Assembly (NCBI RefSeq): GCF_040412425.1
Contig: NC_089755.1
Location: 53,504,298-53,568,297, forward strand
Source of the DNA: Macrobrachium rosenbergii
Lineage: Eukaryota > Arthropoda > Malacostraca > Decapoda > Palaemonidae
Reading direction: 5' to 3'
DNA length: 64,000 nt
Shown: in pieces, positions 43,441-55,009 of the stretch
How positions within the stretch are numbered: position 1 is the first letter of the stretch
How the letters are laid out: every line of letters starts with the position of its first letter
The notes under the pieces: model-generated
Databases searched by the model: none
Seen by the model: only the letters and a program-made list of their open reading frames with translations
What the model was told of the DNA's origin: nothing
Made by a program: the position numbers and the translations under genes

Positions 43441-46214
43441 CATGTTAGATTTCAGTCCACTTAAGTTTGTCTCTTTGTCTTGAGTGAACTTTATCTTGAC
43501 AACTTAGGTCATGAACAAAATTGTCATGCTATGTAGAGTTCAAATACTTCAAGTACTTCAGAACCTCAAATTGTTTGTGCTTGGTGATTTATCAGAGCAA
43601 CTTTTAATCTAGTGATCAACTTTTGTTAAATTAGAGCATTTTGGAACCTCATAGGGTCTTGAATTGTAGGAGATTGTGATGTTAAATGTACAGGTTTTGG
43701 TATTGTACTTTAGTAGCATAGATATGAATGCACAGTCATTTAAAGGGTGACATTTCATATAAGTCATGAGCAGTGTCATGCTAGTAGTGTAAATACAGCA
43801 TAATGTAAAAAGATTGTGTTTTCAGACACTCTGGAATATGTATGAGTTATCTGAAAATTGTGAGAATTCTACTGTTAGAGGTCAGTGTAATTTTATTTTA
43901 AACTAAGCATTTGAGTTAGGAATTAATGCTAATTTGTTAAACTTGAGTGAAATTTGCTTTTAACGTTCTTAGAGAGTTGTCAGTCTGGCATTCCAGTGCT
44001 TTCTGTTACACTGTGACACCAGAGCTCTCTGAAAGGGGTCCAGCTGGGTTCACAAGTGCCCATTTTGTCCACTGGTTTCTACCATTTGTGTCCTTGAAAT
44101 AAAGGAGGGATAAAGAACTGCTATAATAATCATCTTTAGACGAACTGTGTGATAAGTCCTGGAATATCTCGTCGTTGGTGTGGAAGTTGCCTAGCCTAGG
44201 TTTGTGTTCAAAGGATAGTAATTATTTCCCCAGGTCGTTAAGTAGGACATTCAAGTGGTCAGAGTATAGTGTAGTGTCAGTTTAATACTGTATTGTTTAA
44301 AAGGGGTTAGGATTTTCCTAGTTTATGGTTTGCTTAAATTGTGGAGGTTATCCCCTTTTAAGTGGAAGGTTTCCTGCTTTGGAGATCAATTTTTCTTGGT
44401 GGGTCTGTCAGGAAATAATACTGACATGAGATACTACTGATGTGCAGGAATATCTGCTGAGCAACTGATGAAAGCAGCTGCACCTCTGAAACATTTAATA
44501 TTATGGTATTAACGTTAATTTTTCACTTATTACGCGTAAACCAGCCAAAAATGTCAGAGGATATTTGGTATATTGTATACAGTACCTGCAATTTCATGTT
44601 GCACATTGCTAACCAGAATCTTAGTGGTGTTCCACAACAATAAATCATATTTCCAAGTGATTTTTTTATTCAATTTACCCAGTCGCAGGTTGAGAATCGT
44701 AACTGTCCAAAATAGTTTTCCAAAAATGAAAGCGTTTCATGTTAACTAATATCTGCATTCTTTTTCATAATGTATTTTGAAGTTACAGTATTGCTGATCG
44801 GATGGTCTATGAATCAACTTTTAAATTTAATAGAATCATCTTAAAGTAACACCAGATGGCTTGTTTGTTAAAATCAGTGTGGTAGGGCAGTAGTAGATTC
44901 AGTTCCCAGTGTTTATTATAGGATCGTTTTTTAACTGGTCTTTTAGTTTTTATATCCAAGGCTAAAATTTTCACATCTTGTAATAGTCATTTAGTATAGG
45001 TAGTTTTATTTATACTCCACTAAAAATTTTATTAAATGACAATTGAGAATGTTTGTCAGTCACAGATTTTCAAGTAAAGTAAATTCTGAATATTTTTTAA
45101 CATGTTGGCCCTTTTCAGTGTTAAAGTTTAAGAATAAAAGGCAGATTGAAATAGTGAAAACATTTTTCAATCAAGGCATTGCAGACTTTTGGTTACTAGA
45201 AACCTGCCCATTGAACAAAGACTTATTCAATGTGATTATTTGAAGGAAGTAGTTGTAATTAGAATGATTCATAAGTAATTGGTGATAAGCGCAAGTGCAA
45301 AATGTAGCTAGTGTACTGTGAAAACAATGATCCTGATAGGACGAATATTGAACAAGGGCGATTTTCTCTCTCTCTCTCTCTCTCCCTCTCTCTCTCTCTC
45401 TCGCGAGTGATTTTCTTTTTTAAAGATGAAAATTTTTAAAATATACGTTTTGAATATCAGATTTTGAAAATGAGAGAAACATTTTTTCCAAATGGTTATT
45501 CTTGCACATCAGTAGAATTTGTAAAAAGGTAAATTAGGACATTGTTGAAGCGCTGAATTGTTCTACAGATTTAATGGTTTGTCGAGTCACATGGTTTGCT
45601 TGTCCTAGTGTTAGGAAATTAGGTATTAACTTTTTATTGATTGGTGGTGAGACTGTTCTAAAAAAATATAGCCTCCATTACTTCCTACACACTAAATACA
45701 ATTGCTTTGTTGTAACTGCCAGGTTTTCCTCTAGTTAATACTGTTGTAACCTTTTACTCTCAATTTTCCTTTCACCACTGGATGTCCTTATAGGTTCCAG
45801 CGCTTGCCCTTCGGCCTAAATTGCTTAGTCTATTCTATGGCCTCAGTTGAGAGCAGCTTTTTCTCTTCTGCTTTTTCATACTTTGGGTGATTACTGGAGT
45901 AGGTTTTCACCTTATAGTTAATAAAATCAGCAGCTGTTATGCCATTTGAATAGATTATCATGAATAATCGTGCGTTACCTTGTAAACTATGAGTAACTGT
46001 ACCCAATATATGCATCAGACTTTAGTCTCGGGGAAACAGTTGTCCATGACCATTTAAATCTTAAAAATTTTTTCCCTTTAACAGATAAATCTTCAAATCG
46101 CTCTACAATTTAAATTTTACGTTAACCTAACCATTCGAATTGGAATTCTCTCAAGCATCTAAATCTTAATATTGGTTTTCCATTTGCGTTCAATTATCAG
46201 ATTCGTTCTTAGTT
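43441..46214. other. AT-rich, T-biased stretch, no gene recognised
   Basis: T-rich on the + strand with only a short CT run (45365-45402) and the repeat fragment at 45.7 kb. It looks like intron or 3' untranslated sequence, but no exon can be fixed. Confidence 0.4.
45700..45838 (-). mobile_element. ~300-bp interspersed repeat, 5'-part fragment
   Basis: TTAGGCCGAAGGGCAAGCGC, TGGAACCTATAAGGACATCC and CAGTGGTGAAAGGAAAATTG on the minus strand match the first third of the family; the 3' part is lost. Confidence 0.6.
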
Positions 46215-46302
46215 ATTTTGCCGTTAGTGTGTAAAGTTTCAACAAAGTTTAGTTTACTTCCTGCCTACCTAAGCTGTTCTGACTTGAAAACATCGGCTAC
46301 AG

Positions 46303-46376
<74 letters not shown>

Positions 46377-46455
46377 TTTGCCGTTAGTGTTTAAAATTTC
46401 AACAATATTTAGTTTTACTTCCCACTTAAGCTGTCCCGACTTGAAAACATTATCT

Positions 46456-46494
<39 letters not shown>

Positions 46495-46563
46495 TGTTAT
46501 TATTTTAACAAAGTTATTCTACTTCTTGCTCACTTCAGCTGTTCTGACTTGAAAACATTGGCT

Positions 46564-46633
<70 letters not shown>
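46215..46633 (+). repeat. Three tandem units each carrying a CT microsatellite
   Basis: Each unit has TTGCCGTTAGTGT (or a shortened form), TTTCAACAAAGTTTAGTTT, an AAGCTGTTCTGACTTGAAAA block, CAT..CTACAG and then (CT)n. The CT runs are 46304-46372, 46461-46490 and 46567-46633. Flanks have diverged while the CT tracts stay pure, so the microsatellites are younger or homogenised. Confidence 0.85.
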
Positions 46634-46636
<3 letters not shown>

Positions 46637-46639
46637 GAC

Positions 46640-48170
46640 AAGGTAAAAAAGTAAATTTCTAATTTAGCTGTGCACTTCACTGACTGGGTAAGTGTTAGGT
46701 GGCTGATAGTTCCTTTACATAAGTACTGTACTGTACTTGGCCTTATTGCAAGTAATGAGACATCTTTTAAAGGAACGTCCCACTGGTATCTACATTTTTA
46801 ACTCGTTAAAATATTAGTGCAGTTAATTTTCTTCCATTAAAGAGCAGATCCTTTGGTCTACCCTTAACTGCGCTCTAAAGTATAAATTTTGTAGTGAATG
46901 TGAAATTTGTTAGTATGGAAGAGGAATTAAGTGAAAAAGTTTGATGATTTTGGTAAAAGGTCCAAAAACTGTGCGACCTAGATTTCCGAATACGTTTTTA
47001 AAAGTGATAATTAAGTATAAATAGAAATTTTAATGTTGATATGAATGTAATGTGAACTATTACCATTAATTTAAGCCATAATGCCAATGATTGAAGAAAT
47101 TGCATATAAAAATCAGAAATTTGTGGCTTTAAAGTAGATATTCTTTACAGTTCTTCGTAAGTAAACTTTCAAACCTAGGACTATCATGTCAGTATTGTTG
47201 CACATTAGGAAAAAATTTCTCGCATAATGTCAACCTAACCTATAGGTTTATAGTGTACCCTAAAATAGATTATGAATCCGGTGTATAGAAACTGGTTAAA
47301 AATTTTCAGGTATTTTATTAAGCTGTACATTTGAATATAAATTTACAATGGCTTCGGCGTATGGTTTTAAATGGTTCATTATAAAGTAAGTTACTATGTA
47401 CCCGGTATATTTAAGTGATATAATAGGTCTAATGAAAAGTAGTTGATAATAGCAATGGTAAGTAAAAAAAGTTCCACTGGTCCAAACTGAAATGGGTTAC
47501 CATGAATCTTCTCTGTAGGTGATGGTCATCGTGTAGTAGGCCTATTTCATAGTGTGCGTCACCAGTTTAGTGCTGTTGTGTAGGTATCTTCCTTAGTACT
47601 ATGGCTCCATTTGCTTTGATAATGAGAGCCACGTGTGTCTAGGTGGTGTTTAAAATCGTTAGCAGCTTTTGCTGAAGGTTCTTATTCGAGAACTTATCAC
47701 ACAGATGAAGCTAAAGCGATTTGGTGGTCCGCGTGTAAGGCGAATGCGTACTTCGGTCCGATCTGGCTTCCTGTGCTGGGGGAAGAAGTGTCGAGGTGGC
47801 CGGGGCAGTAGTCTTGCACGCCTCTTCCCTTTTACCCGACTCAATCATGCACACGAAATGGGGAGAAATTTAGAGAGAGGCATCTTGGCCACTTGTGAAT
47901 CTTGTCTGCTTTTCAGGGGGCTTCAGGTGTCTTGAGAAATGGCTCGCGCTGAAATTGCAAATGAGGCTGATGACTGTAATCCCCCCCTTTTTTTCAGCTA
48001 TCAACAATTTTTCAAAGTAAAAAATTATAATTTTTCCAAGCTCAGATGTACAACTTGGTATTAACTCAGAGTAGTAGTATTAATCTTCAAAAGATCATCG
48101 TACTGTTCTTGGTGTCTGTAAATCATAATCATTGCTTTATTGTTTGTAAAAAAATTATAATAAAATATTT
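46640..48170. other. No gene recognised; one GC-richer patch
   Basis: AT-rich apart from 47640-47960, which is GC-richer with overlapping open frames of 88 (+) and 61 (-) codons that show no known motif. The patch could be a non-coding exon. Confidence 0.35.
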
Positions 48171-48305
48171 TAAGAGAGAAGGACAAGGAAAGCATTCAAG
48201 GACCTAGTAACCTTGCTTAATCAAAAAAATAAAAATATTGCTAAGTGTCCAGTTACTAGGTGGGACAGGGGAGGGCCTTGGCGGGCTTTCCTTTTCCTTC
48301 TCTTG
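48171..48305. repeat. Imperfect hairpin of ~135 bp
   Basis: AAGAGAGAAGGACAAGGAAA with GCATTCAAGG and CCTAGTAAC pairs with GTTACTAGG, then GGCCTTGGCGGGCTTTCC and TTTTCCTTCTCTT. The loop is AT-rich (48214-48248). It lies about 190 bp before an AATAAA signal on the + strand. Confidence 0.7.
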
Positions 48306-48492
48306 ATTAAAACACTACTGACTGACACAGCCATGACGTTTGTAACAAGTGTTCAACTTTGAGGTTTTCAGAAAATGGGAATGTAGCTTCATTCCCATTT
48401 TTTTTCATTGACTTGGATGTGTATTCATATTTCACCTAACTGCCAAAGTGTTTGTACTGAAACCTGTATCGCGTGTGACATTGTCTCCTACA

Positions 48493-48499
48493 ATAAAAG
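48493..48499 (+). promoter_or_regulatory. Candidate poly(A) signal
   Basis: CAATAAAAG is followed within about 20 bp by a T-rich stretch (GATTTTTAGGTTTTTC), the usual layout of an animal cleavage site. It would end a + strand transcript from the AT-rich 36-48 kb region, but no coding exon has been tied to it. Confidence 0.3.
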
Positions 48500-48829
48500 A
48501 TTTTAATGATTTTTAGGTTTTTCTTACGCCAAATTATGTAGATCTTAGTTTTTATACATATATTACAGTAATCAACTAAGTTTTCCATGTATAGTCAGCT
48601 AAGTTTTACAGTAGCTAAGTTTTCCATGTATAGTCAGCTAAGTTTTCCAAGGGAGATCAAAGGTAAATTTGAAATTTTAACTTTGAAGTGTTAAATTTTG
48701 GGTTTTAGGCCTTGAATACTAAATAAAATAGCATGACAATTGCTTCCATGACTTGGCTAGTCAAGAAAAAACCACTGAGAGAAGACCGGATTTGAGACAT
48801 GGACCAAGTGGTCCAATATGAATTATCAG

Positions 48830-49075
48830 GTCACCGTTCAGCCATTTTGACTGTGAACTGGTTCAGTGGTACTGCTCTCATTCCGTTAGTGGAAGAGTGA
48901 ATGAGTTCTGTATATGAGAAGAGAATAAACAGTCTAAATGGACTTGAGATTTCTCGCTGGTTAAAAGCTAGGTCTATTTCATGAGCTGTCTGGCCCTTTC
49001 TTAACGAGGGTTCTGGAGGCATTTGCCGGTGCTGGGAGGGGGAGGGGGGCAATTGGGGAGAATACTCGGTCATAC
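48830..49075 (-). mobile_element. Unclassified interspersed repeat, copy 2
   Basis: The reverse complement shows CCCCCCTCCCCCTCCCAGCA, CGGCAAATGCC, AAAGGGCCAGACAGCTCATG, AAATAGACCTAGCTTTTAAC and GGAATGAGAGCAGTACCACT, collinear with 43200-43440. The two copies are inverted about 5.6 kb apart. Confidence 0.7.
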
Positions 49076-49307
49076 GAACGTTGAGGTTAGGACAATACTC
49101 AGTATGTTATTGTGAATTTTACTTGTAAACAGCTTAGTCATTTTTTTTTATTTGTACACCTTAAGAATAAAGATAAAATAAAAGAGCTTACTTCCATTGG
49201 TGATTTTATTTTCTTTCCATGACATGTTATATACAATTTATACAATACTATATGAATGTTCGGTAGATATAGTGGGTCCGAAGGAATCACAAGGCAGAGA
49301 ACTTGAA

Positions 49308-50062
49308 CTGACAAGAGTATCCAAAGCATTCTATAAAGTCATTATTTTTCAACTCTTGCGAGTCATCTTCAATCTGTATTAACAGGAATTCAGCTTGTAA
49401 AGTACAGGAGTAAATAGTTATATTTAGATATTAACCGATATTAGACTTAACAGAAGCATTAAATGCAGCTGAAATACAAACGAACATAAAGTACAATTTA
49501 ATCAACAAAAATTTAAACAAATATACTAAAACTGGATTCAGTGGAAATGAAACACTATTCAAGGCCGTTTTCTTCGTTACATGACAATATACACTGCCAT
49601 CCTTAGCTCCTCCATGGTGTGGCACTGTTCAGAATTTACAAATTTTCAAGAGAAAAAAATATTTGACTCTGGCATTTTCCATGAGTCATGAAAAATGTCG
49701 ATTATTTTATTTCTCTTGAAAATTTCTCAGTTCTCAACAGTTGTCACACTATGGAGGAGCTGAGGGCGACAGATTCCATTTTTATATAAGTAAGAAAACA
49801 GCCTTCAATAGACAGTTTCATTTTCACTGAATCCATCTTAATATTTTTGTTCTACGTTTTAATTTTTGTTTCTTATTAAATTGTACTTTATGTTCGTCTG
49901 TATTTCAACTGCATTTAATGCCTCTGTTAGTCTATTATCAATTAATATCTACATACACCTATTCATTCTTATACTTGACATGCTGAATTCTTTGTTAATA
50001 AGTTTGAAAGTGACTCGCAAGAGTTGAAAAATCACTTCCATAAAGAATGTTTTGGATGCTCA
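49308..50062. repeat. ~750-bp imperfect inverted repeat (foldback)
   Basis: The two arms meet near 49685 (CATGAGTCATG). Matching pairs include TTTTCAACTCTTGCGAGTC (left, about 49347) against GACTCGCAAGAGTTGAAAAA (right, about 50011), AAGTACAATTTAAT against ATTAAATTGTACTTTATG, GCATTAAATGCAG against CTGCATTTAATGC, and CCTCCATGGTGTG against CACACTATGGAGG. Arm identity looks near 80% with indels. It has no long open frame. It could be a large foldback transposon or an aborted segmental inversion-duplication. Confidence 0.85.
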
Positions 50063-50984
50063 AGCATTGAAGTGTATCTCATTACATTTTGTCTTACAAA
50101 AAATTGTGAAAATAATGACAAAATCTACTAAAAATTAACTATACAAAAACATATATAGGTCACATTACAGCTCATATTCATCAGATTTATGGGAATACAC
50201 TGACTTTAATAGTTGTAGTATAACATTCAAGAGATCAATACTAAGTTGAAATTTCTCTCAATTTAGTTGCAAATGAATAAACTATTTAGGATTCAACCTA
50301 AATCTTGCAGCAAATGAAAATTTTTACGCTAAAACTGCAAACTTAAACGGAGACCTACATGGACTTTAAATGATCTGATTACTACCTCATTACAAATACC
50401 GACTTTAGTTAATTACTGTACATTTAATCACTCATTTTCCATCCAAAGTCAGCGTCTTAACAATTACCAGGTATGTGCATAGGTCCAGTTAGTGACTTGC
50501 AATAAAAATGTTGAGTGAAAAAGGGCTGACTGGAAAAAGTGAAACGCCAGAATCATCTCTGGTGAACTGAATGTTGACAATCAAGGCTCAAAGTTTTCAA
50601 ACATTTTGAAGCATGAGACTGATGAAACTGGTATTTCAGTAATGAATAAAGAATTTGGTCTATAAAAAACAACCGACATTACACTATCTCTATACTAGTC
50701 GGAGTTAAAAGTGTTCTATATAAAAGAATTGTTTTAAAATACTTTTTCAGTTAAAAATTATTACATAATGAAATTGAAAAAAAACGTTTTTCAAAAGAAG
50801 GACAATACCGGTAATTCATTAAATGCAGAAACAGGGCTTCCCTGAAATGTTTCCTAACCCCAAATATAAGTTTGCCAACAACATATGGGACTATTTAGTG
50901 CTTCAATAATATTGAAAGCTCACAAAAACAAGAATGATTTTCCTCCTTGAGAACTCCTAAATGATAAGGGCTTTGAGTGCAGAG

Positions 50985-52232
50985 TAATTCAAATAGATTT
51001 TAGTGCTGCTTTCGCTTAAGTAAATCACAAGGCACTCGTTTATAAACTTCAGAATCTTGGAGTGGGTAGATGGGTTTTAAGATTTCTTCAGGGTTTCCTT
51101 ACAGGTAGGTAGCAACGAGTTGCTGTGGACGGGATCTTAAGTGAACCAAGACCTATTGTGTCTGGAGTTCCACAGGGCAGTGTTCTTGATCCACTGTTTT
51201 TTTAGTGTATGCAAGTTATATGGTTGTTGGCCTGGAAAACAAGATTGTTCAGTATGCAGATGATGCAACACTTGTGGGTGTAGTAGTTTCCACTTAAGAG
51301 GAATGAAGCTGCCCTCAGCCTCAGTCGGGACATGGACCGGATCAGTGAATGGTGTAGTCGGTGGGGTATGAGGCTGAACTCTAGTAAAACGAAAACACTG
51401 TTGATTAGCAGATCTCGTACAGATTTCCCACCCCATCCTCTCCTTCAGGTGGATGGAACTTTGCTGAATAAATCTGAAGCTTTAAATATTCTAGGTTTAA
51501 CTTTTGACTCACATCTAACTTTTGAGAAACATCTAATGAAAGTTTCAGCAAATTCCGCTCAGAAGTTAGGCATTGTTCGTAAGGACTCATATATTTATAA
51601 CAGTGATAAAATCAATGCAGCCTATTTTAGGTAATTTGTACTACCTTTACTGGAATACTGTTCTCCGGTGTGGATGTCTGCTTCTTCCAGAGATTTAACT
51701 CTTTTAGATAGTGTGGTTCGTGGTGGTAAGTTTCTGTTTCCTAATAGCAGCAGTTATAACTTGGACCATCGACGGATGGTCTCTTGTATGTCACCCAACA
51801 GAGATCTTTCACATTCACAATTGATCCCTGATCCCCTTTATCTGCCGAGAGCAACCAAATCTGCTGAACAGGACCAATATCCAGTAAATGTGCCTCGCTG
51901 TCGAACTTCTCAGGTCCAGAGGTCCTTTATTCCTCACACGGTTGGACTGTGGATCAGCCTCCCAGATGTCGTGCAATTGGAACTTCAGAAGTTCAAGCAA
52001 AAATGCAATGCATTACTACCCTAATACCATTCTTCTTGCATTTTGATACATTTCTATCTATTTTTTTATTTTTTTTTATTAAGTTGTACCTTTTCTTTCT
52101 GTATTTCCCTTTACTTCCTCTTACTTCTTCCTAATGAACACCATATTCTTTGGAAGCTTCAATTTCATGTCAATGGCCCCTGTGGGTTTGTGCCATATGA
52201 ATTGGTTGCATCTACTGAATAATAATAATATA
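50985..52232 (+). pseudogene. Broken non-LTR retrotransposon (LINE): reverse transcriptase C-terminal half and 3' end
   Basis: The translation shows reverse-transcriptase motifs: VNHKALVYKLQNLGVG, IVSGVPQGSVL, then YADDATLVGV (catalytic YADD) after a frameshift, then MDRISEWCSRWGMRLNSSKT, LNILGLTFDSHLTFEKHL and LPLLEYCSPVW. The frame ends at KCNALLP-stop (52022-52024). Stops near 51050, 51110, 51206 and 51296 and at least one frameshift show it is inactive; the endonuclease and 5' half are absent. The 3' region (TTCTTTGGAAGCTTCAATTT, GGCCCCTGTGGG) ends in a short AAT tail at 52218-52232 and matches the truncated copies at 0.4, 8.2, 10.8 and 27 kb. Clade (Jockey/CR1-like) is a guess. Confidence 0.88.
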
Positions 52233-52296
52233 ATGGCATCTATTTCAGCTATCTACACCAGATTTTCAGTGTCACTTCATGACACTTAATTTCAGT

Positions 52297-53915
52297 TCAC
52301 TGTGGTTCGGGTATTTCTACAGTAGACGATGTTGCTAGCAGAGGTCTGTATAACACTCTACAGTGCTTGGTTGTTCTGACCATTCCAACTCTGAAAAAAG
52401 AAGAAAATTTGAGAACCAAGTTACATTTTCATTACGTATTTGCATATTTTTCTATGCACCTCAATAAGAGACCACAGCTACACTGGTAAGTTTCTTTAAG
52501 CACTAAATAAGGCAAAGATTTGCAACCAGGCAACCTTATTTGATGTTGCATAAATAAAAGTACATGATTTTACACTACCCAATCGCTTTACGGGCTAGCA
52601 CAGCTCAAGATTAAGTCCTGGCAAATCAAAATGGATTTGCTTTACCTCACTAGACAAGTTTTCCAGCAACCTAATATGTTGGAATTAACCCTAGGCAACT
52701 AATACATCCTATACAAATCTACTGATTGAAGTAACCTTCCTTGATATACTGGTTAACTTCACAACATCCATTCTTGGACTAACATCATAATCTTAAGTTC
52801 ATTTGCCTAAACTAACTAATATATAGTAACTGACTAAGTCATCCTTAATTTACATATCCTAAAATGATCCAATCCTTACCCAATGCCTTGTTAATCCACT
52901 GACATGCCCATCCTACATTAACCCTTTGATAAACATTGTTACTAATCAGTTGCCTAACCTATTCAAACAGTCATCAACCTATCCAAATTATTACACCTTT
53001 CCTATATCTTAATCCACTTGATCAAGTTACCATGACCTAATGCAAAACGTATTCATAAGCAATTTTATAAATAGTCTTACCATATTGCATTACCTGCCAT
53101 ATCTTGTTAATTCAAATGAAAATCTGAACTTTACAAAATTCTGAATCAAATTACTAAAAAATATATCTGGTACTGTGAGGTGGTCTTTTTTTGGGGGGAA
53201 AAGACCACCCACGGAGAGAGGGGGGAGGTGGGTTATGGTGGTAGTACTATATACTTCCAAGGAGAACCAAAATCCAGTTTTGTCTTTAATCTACTGGAAA
53301 AATTTTTTCATTTGTTTTAAAGAGAATAGCACTAATATTAAGCTATATTATTACTGAAAGCCTTCTCACTAACCAAAGTAGAAAGATAAGGCCCTTGTGG
53401 TCTTAAAACATGGCTGGATACACTTCAGTGAATACTAGTATTATGAATACCATTCAATTCTATACAGTATTTACAATTCGTCCGTATGTCTTACCTTAAA
53501 GAGATTTCAGTCACTCGATTCAGCTGGTTTCCCCGAGATGATTTTCGTAAAGGCATAAATTCAAGCAACACCTGCCGAAGAAAAATCCCAATGAATTTTT
53601 GTACAAAATGGGTTGTCCTCTAAGTACTTGGTTAACATGCACTTGGTGGAACTTAAAAATCATGTTTAAACTCTAATGAAAATTTTGAAAATCATTACAT
53701 ATTACCAAGACCAATCAACCGACTTAAGTGAAGGCCCATTGGCTAACCCATCTTAATTTTTTGTAACCAAACTATTCCAGTTATTCGTGTCATGGATTAT
53801 TTAGTGATTGTCAGTTAATTTTATGTTGCGTATAAAGAGGTAATGAGATTGTTCAGGACTCCCATACTATATGCAGATACTTATGATTTTGATATCTCCA
53901 TATTAACCTGAACAT

Positions 53916-53988
<73 letters not shown>

Positions 53989-54073
53989 GTTTTAGCCTCT
54001 ACTTCTGTACGTCAAAGGGTCCAACTTTCAAGATTTATGACGTTGTTGGGAAAGCTGTTACCTTGAAAGCCAT
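52297..54073 (-). CDS. Tentative three-exon gene with a 60-residue ORF, product unknown
   Basis: On the minus strand three well-formed splice blocks join in frame: 54073-54062 (ATG, MAFK; donor AAG|GTAACA), 53571-53495 (acceptor TTTTTCTTCGGCAG, donor AAG|GTAAGA; VLLEFMPLRKSSRGNQLNRV then TEISL) and 52390-52297 (acceptor CTTTTTTCAG; VGMVRTTKHCRVLYRPLLAT then SSTVEIPEPQ and TGA). An in-frame TGA lies five codons before the ATG. The peptide is basic with no membrane segment and I do not recognise it; it could be a mitochondrial or secreted micropeptide, a partial N-terminus, or chance in a non-coding RNA. The local minus strand is G/T-rich, consistent with transcription. The 3' untranslated part would run into the LINE. 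Confidence 0.3.
53919..53986. repeat. (GA)n microsatellite
   Basis: Pure GA run inside the putative first intron of the tentative minus-strand gene. Confidence 0.96.
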
Positions 54074-54643
54074 TAGTACATAAACTATTCACAGTTCGTA
54101 GCAAGAGACCTTCAACTACACAGGGGTAGGACTACAGTGATGAAATAACCAGTCCAAACTTTCTAGTCAAAAGCTAATTCAGTTAAAATTCCTAATTTCC
54201 TGAACTTAATCCCCGACGGGGGAGATGAAATTACAGGTTACTTCATCTCTGATTTGCAAGCACTTGGAAACTTTTAAAAATTAAATTTGGTAGGCTACTG
54301 CTCATTTTCGTTTCCTGTTGACACAAGCCAGCAACAATGGACATTAGGCGTAATTAAGGGTTGAGACTTGCTATCCATAAAACACTTGAGAATTTAGAAC
54401 CGGGAACATATTATGCTTTCAAGTTAAATGAGCGACCATAAACTAAGAATGTTGGTTTGTGTATTGAAGTTCACAACTTCACAAAGAAACTGAGAACTTT
54501 GTTATTCTTTGAGCGTTTGAACAGCGAGGATTAGAAAACTGATATGGAAAACGCCGGGGGGATCGGGGAAGGGGTGTGGTAATGGAGCATATTGGCAGTA
54601 GAGAAGTAGGATCCTTATCTCGAGCAGTAATTACCAATGGCGG

Positions 54644-54763
54644 CAAGGTCCTTTAAATATGCTCTGAGAGGTCGGCTAACGCGAATATAGGCAAGACCAC
54701 TGTAGAAAAGTGACGTTAGTCATATGACCTTGGGTGTGGGAAGGATGAATTAAACAGACATCT

Positions 54764-54798
<35 letters not shown>

Positions 54799-54970
54799 TT
54801 CGACCCACAACAGTCGACTAACACTGAATTACGTATTTCAACGCAGCAATTGGTCAGTAGAGGCATACCATAGCAGCATAGCTAAAGGAACATTCCAATA
54901 TCATCCCGTCACGTCACCTTGGAAGAAAGATCGAAATTTCGTCATTTAGTTTTAACTGTCCGAGTGATAG

Positions 54971-55009
<39 letters not shown>

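Noticed and set aside
47669..47935. 88-codon frame in a GC-richer patch
   Set aside because: Basic, low-complexity translation with no known motif; may be a non-coding exon but cannot be supported as a protein.
54640..54690. TATA-box promoter (TATTTAAA) for the minus-strand gene
   Set aside because: The same sequence is the inverted end of the P-like transposon, repeated at 57074-57090.
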